This document shows, one piece after another, positions 31,051-34,161 of a stretch of 34,161 bases of DNA (its first letter is position 1; each line of letters starts with the position of its first letter). The stretch is from positions 2,416 to 36,576 of the forward strand of contig JAJYWI010000024.1 of assembly GCA_021791535.1 (NCBI GenBank). Reading direction: 5' to 3'. The position numbers and the translations under genes are program-made. The notes below the pieces were generated by a model. It was not told the origin of the DNA and did no database searches. It saw only the letters and a program-made list of their open reading frames with translations. The DNA comes from Microcaldota archaeon. GTDB taxonomy: Archaea; Micrarchaeota; Micrarchaeia; Micrarchaeales; Micrarchaeaceae.

Positions 31051-34000
31051 CTAAGTCCGCGGCAGCATTCCCCTGATAAGGACATATCCGACTATGCCGA
31101 GCATGGCGAGCAGCGCCGCCAGCGCAGCGGTGTTTCCGAAGGAGAGCAGATAGCTGCCTATCGGGAACGACACAACGGTCTGGTTCGGGCTTATCGAGTA
31201 GTTGAACTCATCGGTGTAGATCAGCGGGTCGTTTGAGGCTATGTCGCATGGCACCCCGCCGCCGCAGTTCTGCAACACGTACATTCCGATTACATTGCCG
31301 TTGCTTATGGAATAGTCAGGGTTTGATATGAAGGCCTTTGTAGGCATGAGCTTGCTCTGGCTGATCGGCTGCTGGAGGAATATGCTGGGCTGCCCTGGCG
31401 GGTAACCGTAATAGCTCGCAGTCACGCGCCCAGTTCCTGTGCCGCACACGTTGAACGTGTAGCTGAACTGCCCCGTGCTTGTTGTCGGGACTATCGCCAT
31501 CAGCCCGAGCTGCGATGTGAGGACACCGTTGCCGTCCTGGAAGTATGGTACGCAGTACTCGCGATTGCCCTGGGCGCTGAGGCCGGTCTGCGGCAGCCCA
31601 AACGGGTTGTTCGGATAGATATTGCACTCCTCGGTGTTTGTGCTAGTAGGCAGCAGCAGGCTGTTAGGAGGCGGCGAGCACTCCCCTATCGAGTTGTACT
31701 GCGTATTGAAGTTTATGACGTTGGCCTCAGTTGAGCCTATGGCGCCCTGCCCGGCAGGCGGGTTTGTCGTCAGGACAGGGTCTGCGAACTCACATGGGAG
31801 CGTGGGCGCGAATGCGCACTGCTCTGCGTATATGTAGTAGGAATCCGGGTTCGTGAACACTTCACCGCCAGGCTGGTAGAAGTTTATGTTTGTGTCGTAA
31901 TACAGGTATATCGGGCTGCCTGGTGGGACTGGCGACGGCGTCGCCGAGAATAAATTCGGATAATATGCGGCTGTGCCGGTTACGCTCACGGTTGTCTCGT
32001 TGGTGTCCAGCGCGTTTATTGTTGTAGCCGCGTTAAGGTTTATTGTAGTTATGTTGGCGAGGTCGGCATCCAACGGCATGTTTATTGTGTTGTTGAACTC
32101 GTCGACAAACGTGTAGTTTATCCTGTTGTAGCCCTCTATGCCATTGTTGTACGTCAGGTCCAGCGCCGGCATCAGGGCGCTGACATACACCTCAAGGGCG
32201 GAGAACAGCTGCAGCGCACCTATTGTTCCGACCTGAGCTGAATAACCGAATATGCTGTTTCCGCAGAAGATGTTCGAGAACGGGCACTGCTGGTCCGTCT
32301 TCGCGCTTCCCAGATTATAGTAATAGTTAGGCACGCTGTTGCAGTTTATGCTGTTGCAGGCAGCCCCTATTAGCGGCAGCGCGTTGACCTGGGCGAGCTG
32401 TATAGGTACGCCACCTGTCACGGCGTCGAAGACCATGACGTTCCCTGAGCCGCCTGCTGCGCCTCCTCCGCCGCCACCAGCTCCGCCACCATAGTATTCA
32501 CTGCTCGGCTGTGAGAAGGACGCCCCGTGCACAAGCACTATCACCCCTCCGCCGCCTCCTCCGGATCCTGCGCCGCCCCCCTGACCCATGGCGTTCACCG
32601 TTGCGCCTGAGAGCTCCAGGCTGTCAGCCTGCAGGTAAACGCCGTAGGAGCCGTCGCCTCCTACACTCGTGTAGGAGCCAGATGCACCGCCCGCTCCTGT
32701 TAGGTACGCGGCTATGCTTGAACCCAGCGATGCGACAAGCGAGGAGCTCGGCTGCGACGGCAGGGCCGGGCTTGTGCCTGGTGTGTTCATGCCTCCGCCG
32801 GGGGCGAGGGTGCTGCCGCCCGATGAGCCGGTCGAACTGCCGCCGCCGCCTGATCCTCCATACGACGCCGGAAGGCTCTGCCCTGATGCGCCATAGGCAC
32901 CGCCATCGTTGGCGGTGCCGCCTATTATGCTGCTGCCAGGCTCTGCAGTTAGGTAGTCAAGCGCCGCCATCGGGTATCCGTCTGTTGTTATGACCACGCC
33001 GGGGTCTATCGTTATGCCATAGGCATAAACAGGACCGTTCAACGTCATGCTGCTGCTGTATTCTATCTGCCAGCTGGCGTTGAGCGATGTCGCCACGTTC
33101 TTGTGCGGTGTTATCGGGTTGAGTGGCGGTCCGGAGGCGGCCTCAGCGGAGTAGCCGCTGAATGAGCCGTATTTTGGTGAGTATTGCCCGTACACTATCT
33201 GGGAGTAGTTCAGCAGGTGTATTGCGTTGAAGACCAGCGGCGCAGGCACATATGGGGTGCCGCTGCAGGAAGTGCATGAAGACCCGAACGGGACCAGCCT
33301 GGAGAAGCCTTCAGGCCCGACCGTCTGGTTTATGAATATCTCGCCGAGAATCCTATTTGTGAAGAGCTTTAGGTCTATCACCGGGGGCATGATAAGCCCC
33401 TGGTCAGAGAGATTGGCAGTATAGTACTGCTGGTTGTTCTGATACTGCGCTATCAGCTGCCCCCCCTGCAGCTGCTCCTTGAGTGTGCTGCTCGCAGGCA
33501 CGACAATGGCCCTGGTGAAGGTCTGAGGGGTTGCAAAGCCGCCGGTTATGGAGAGGCTGGTAGTGCAGTCGCCAGAAGGTCCAGTGGACCCGGTTAGCGA
33601 GCCTGAGTCGCTGTACGAGAACTGCTCCGTGTACGTGTACGGTATAAGTACATATCCGCTCAGCCTTCCCTGCAGGTATGTAGCTGTGAGCTGCTGGGTA
33701 GGCACTGGTGGCGGAGGGGTGCTGCCGACGTACAGGTTATAGCCGCTGCCCTCCGTGCCAGTGCTCAGGTCCTTCGCATTGAATGTGAATGTGGCGGCGC
33801 CGCCAGGGCTTGATGTGAGGGAGTTCGTATTTATAGTATTTGTTACTATAGATATCGCATTCGCAATCTGGCTCCCGTCAGGCCCTATTATCGCGCAGTT
33901 GTCGCCGCTGGTGCAGGTGCCGGTTATTACGACATTCTCGCCCCATGTCACGTATGCGCTTGGTGAGAAGGAAATGGTTGGGGGCAGCTGGTACGAGGAG

Positions 34001-34161
34001 TATACTTCCACGGTGTCGGTCGGCGAGCTGGCGGTGTCTGGAGGTGAGGCAGAGTCTTTGACTATGTAGCAGTAGTTTGTGGTGCTCGTCGGCTCGGCAT
34101 TGTACGTTAGTGAGCTGCTCTGCCCTGATGCTTTGGAATCAGATGGCGAACATGTAGATCG
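31051..34161 (-). CDS. Large Gly-rich surface protein with C-terminal TM anchor, 5' end missing
   Basis: At least 1036 aa. The frame is open through the right edge, with no stop in the 50 codons before a GTG at 34011. That upstream part (QSSSLTYNAEPTSTTNYCYI, VKDSASPPDTA) looks like an Ig-like repeat with a Cys, and TVEVYSSYQLPPTISFSPS continues it. A central stretch (about residues 395-560) is Gly/Ser-rich with runs such as GGSGGGGSSTGSSGG and GGGAGSGGGGGGVIVLVHG, resembling beta-roll or beta-helix surface proteins. The rest is Cys-containing beta structure with many N-x-S/T sites. The C-terminus ALAALLAMLGIVGYVLIRGM is a single anchor. It is an S-layer or adhesin candidate; the family is not identified. 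Confidence 0.75.
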   Translation of the reverse strand, partial: RSTCSPSDSKASGQSSSLTYNAEPTSTTNYCYIVKDSASPPDTASSPTDTVEVYSSYQLPPTISFSPSAYVTWGENVVITGTCTSGDNCAIIGPDGSQIANAISIVTNTINTNSLTSSPGGAATFTFNAKDLSTGTEGSGYNLYVGSTPPPPVPTQQLTATYLQGRLSGYVLIPYTYTEQFSYSDSGSLTGSTGPSGDCTTSLSITGGFATPQTFTRAIVVPASSTLKEQLQGGQLIAQYQNNQQYYTANLSDQGLIMPPVIDLKLFTNRILGEIFINQTVGPEGFSRLVPFGSSCTSCSGTPYVPAPLVFNAIHLLNYSQIVYGQYSPKYGSFSGYSAEAASGPPLNPITPHKNVATSLNASWQIEYSSSMTLNGPVYAYGITIDPGVVITTDGYPMAALDYLTAEPGSSIIGGTANDGGAYGASGQSLPASYGGSGGGGSSTGSSGGSTLAPGGGMNTPGTSPALPSQPSSSLVASLGSSIAAYLTGAGGASGSYTSVGGDGSYGVYLQADSLELSGATVNAMGQGGGAGSGGGGGGVIVLVHGASFSQPSSEYYGGGAGGGGGGAAGGSGNVMVFDAVTGGVPIQLAQVNALPLIGAACNSINCNSVPNYYYNLGSAKTDQQCPFSNIFCGNSIFGYSAQVGTIGALQLFSALEVYVSALMPALDLTYNNGIEGYNRINYTFVDEFNNTINMPLDADLANITTINLNAATTINALDTNETTVSVTGTAAYYPNLFSATPSPVPPGSPIYLYYDTNINFYQPGGEVFTNPDSYYIYAEQCAFAPTLPCEFADPVLTTNPPAGQGAIGSTEANVINFNTQYNSIGECSPPPNSLLLPTSTNTEECNIYPNNPFGLPQTGLSAQGNREYCVPYFQDGNGVLTSQLGLMAIVPTTSTGQFSYTFNVCGTGTGRVTASYYGYPPGQPSIFLQQPISQSKLMPTKAFISNPDYSISNGNVIGMYVLQNCGGGVPCDIASNDPLIYTDEFNYSISPNQTVVSFPIGSYLLSFGNTAALAALLAMLGIVGYVLIRGMLPRT

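Noticed and set aside
32511-32993. + strand ORF opposite the Gly-rich region
   Set aside because: Arg/Pro/Leu-rich translation is the expected antisense of Gly/Ser repeats.

Overview
The window is archaeal. It encodes an archaeal histone, the start of Spt5 (NusG-like), Trm5, a Hel308 helicase, SIMPL and BofA-type membrane proteins, and a Tad/archaellum-type secretion ATPase with two platform proteins. TATA-like boxes lie about 25 nt before many start codons, which suggests leaderless transcripts. Compact gene packing, very large LamG-domain surface proteins with pilin-like N-termini, frequent ATA/AGG codons and roughly 50% GC (by eye) point to a DPANN archaeon, perhaps Micrarchaeota/ARMAN-like. 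That placement is an inference from gene style, not from a marker tree.

Layout. 1-2590: partial spt5 (-), trm5 (+), the condensin kleisin pair scpA-scpB (+), and a decayed GNAT acetyltransferase tail missed by a simple ORF scan. 2600-3275: PduO-type cobalamin adenosyltransferase (-) diverging from tRNA-Val(CAC). 3330-8580: an accessory stretch, mostly AT-rich, broken by one core-like glycosyltransferase. It holds a small membrane protein, an unknown gene facing a Dam-type methylase, a SWIM-finger gene translationally coupled to the methylase, a divergent 58-aa AbrB-family regulator with three copies of a palindromic operator, and a coupled pair made of a C39/papain-like cysteine peptidase and a 312-aa unknown protein. 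8711-12226: SIMPL protein, an IS605-like right-end remnant, BofA-like protein, histone and hel308.

12376-26232: two large operons meet tail to tail. The + strand operon has four secreted or membrane proteins with pilin-like N-termini, three of which carry LamG domains. The - strand operon encodes a winged-helix/coiled-coil protein, the secretion ATPase, a small inserted gene, a helical accessory protein and two single-domain T2SF platform proteins. The simplest reading is one surface-appendage system: the - strand operon builds the machine and the + strand operon supplies filament or adhesin subunits.

26280-34161: M50 metalloprotease diverging from tRNA-Gln(CTG), a vapBC toxin-antitoxin pair, three tandem TrkA-N paralogs (two membrane-tethered), a hypothetical membrane protein, and a >1036-aa Gly-rich surface protein that runs off the right edge. 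Five convergent gene pairs have zero or negative spacing. At both tRNA genes the divergent neighbour appears to share one TATA box with the tRNA.
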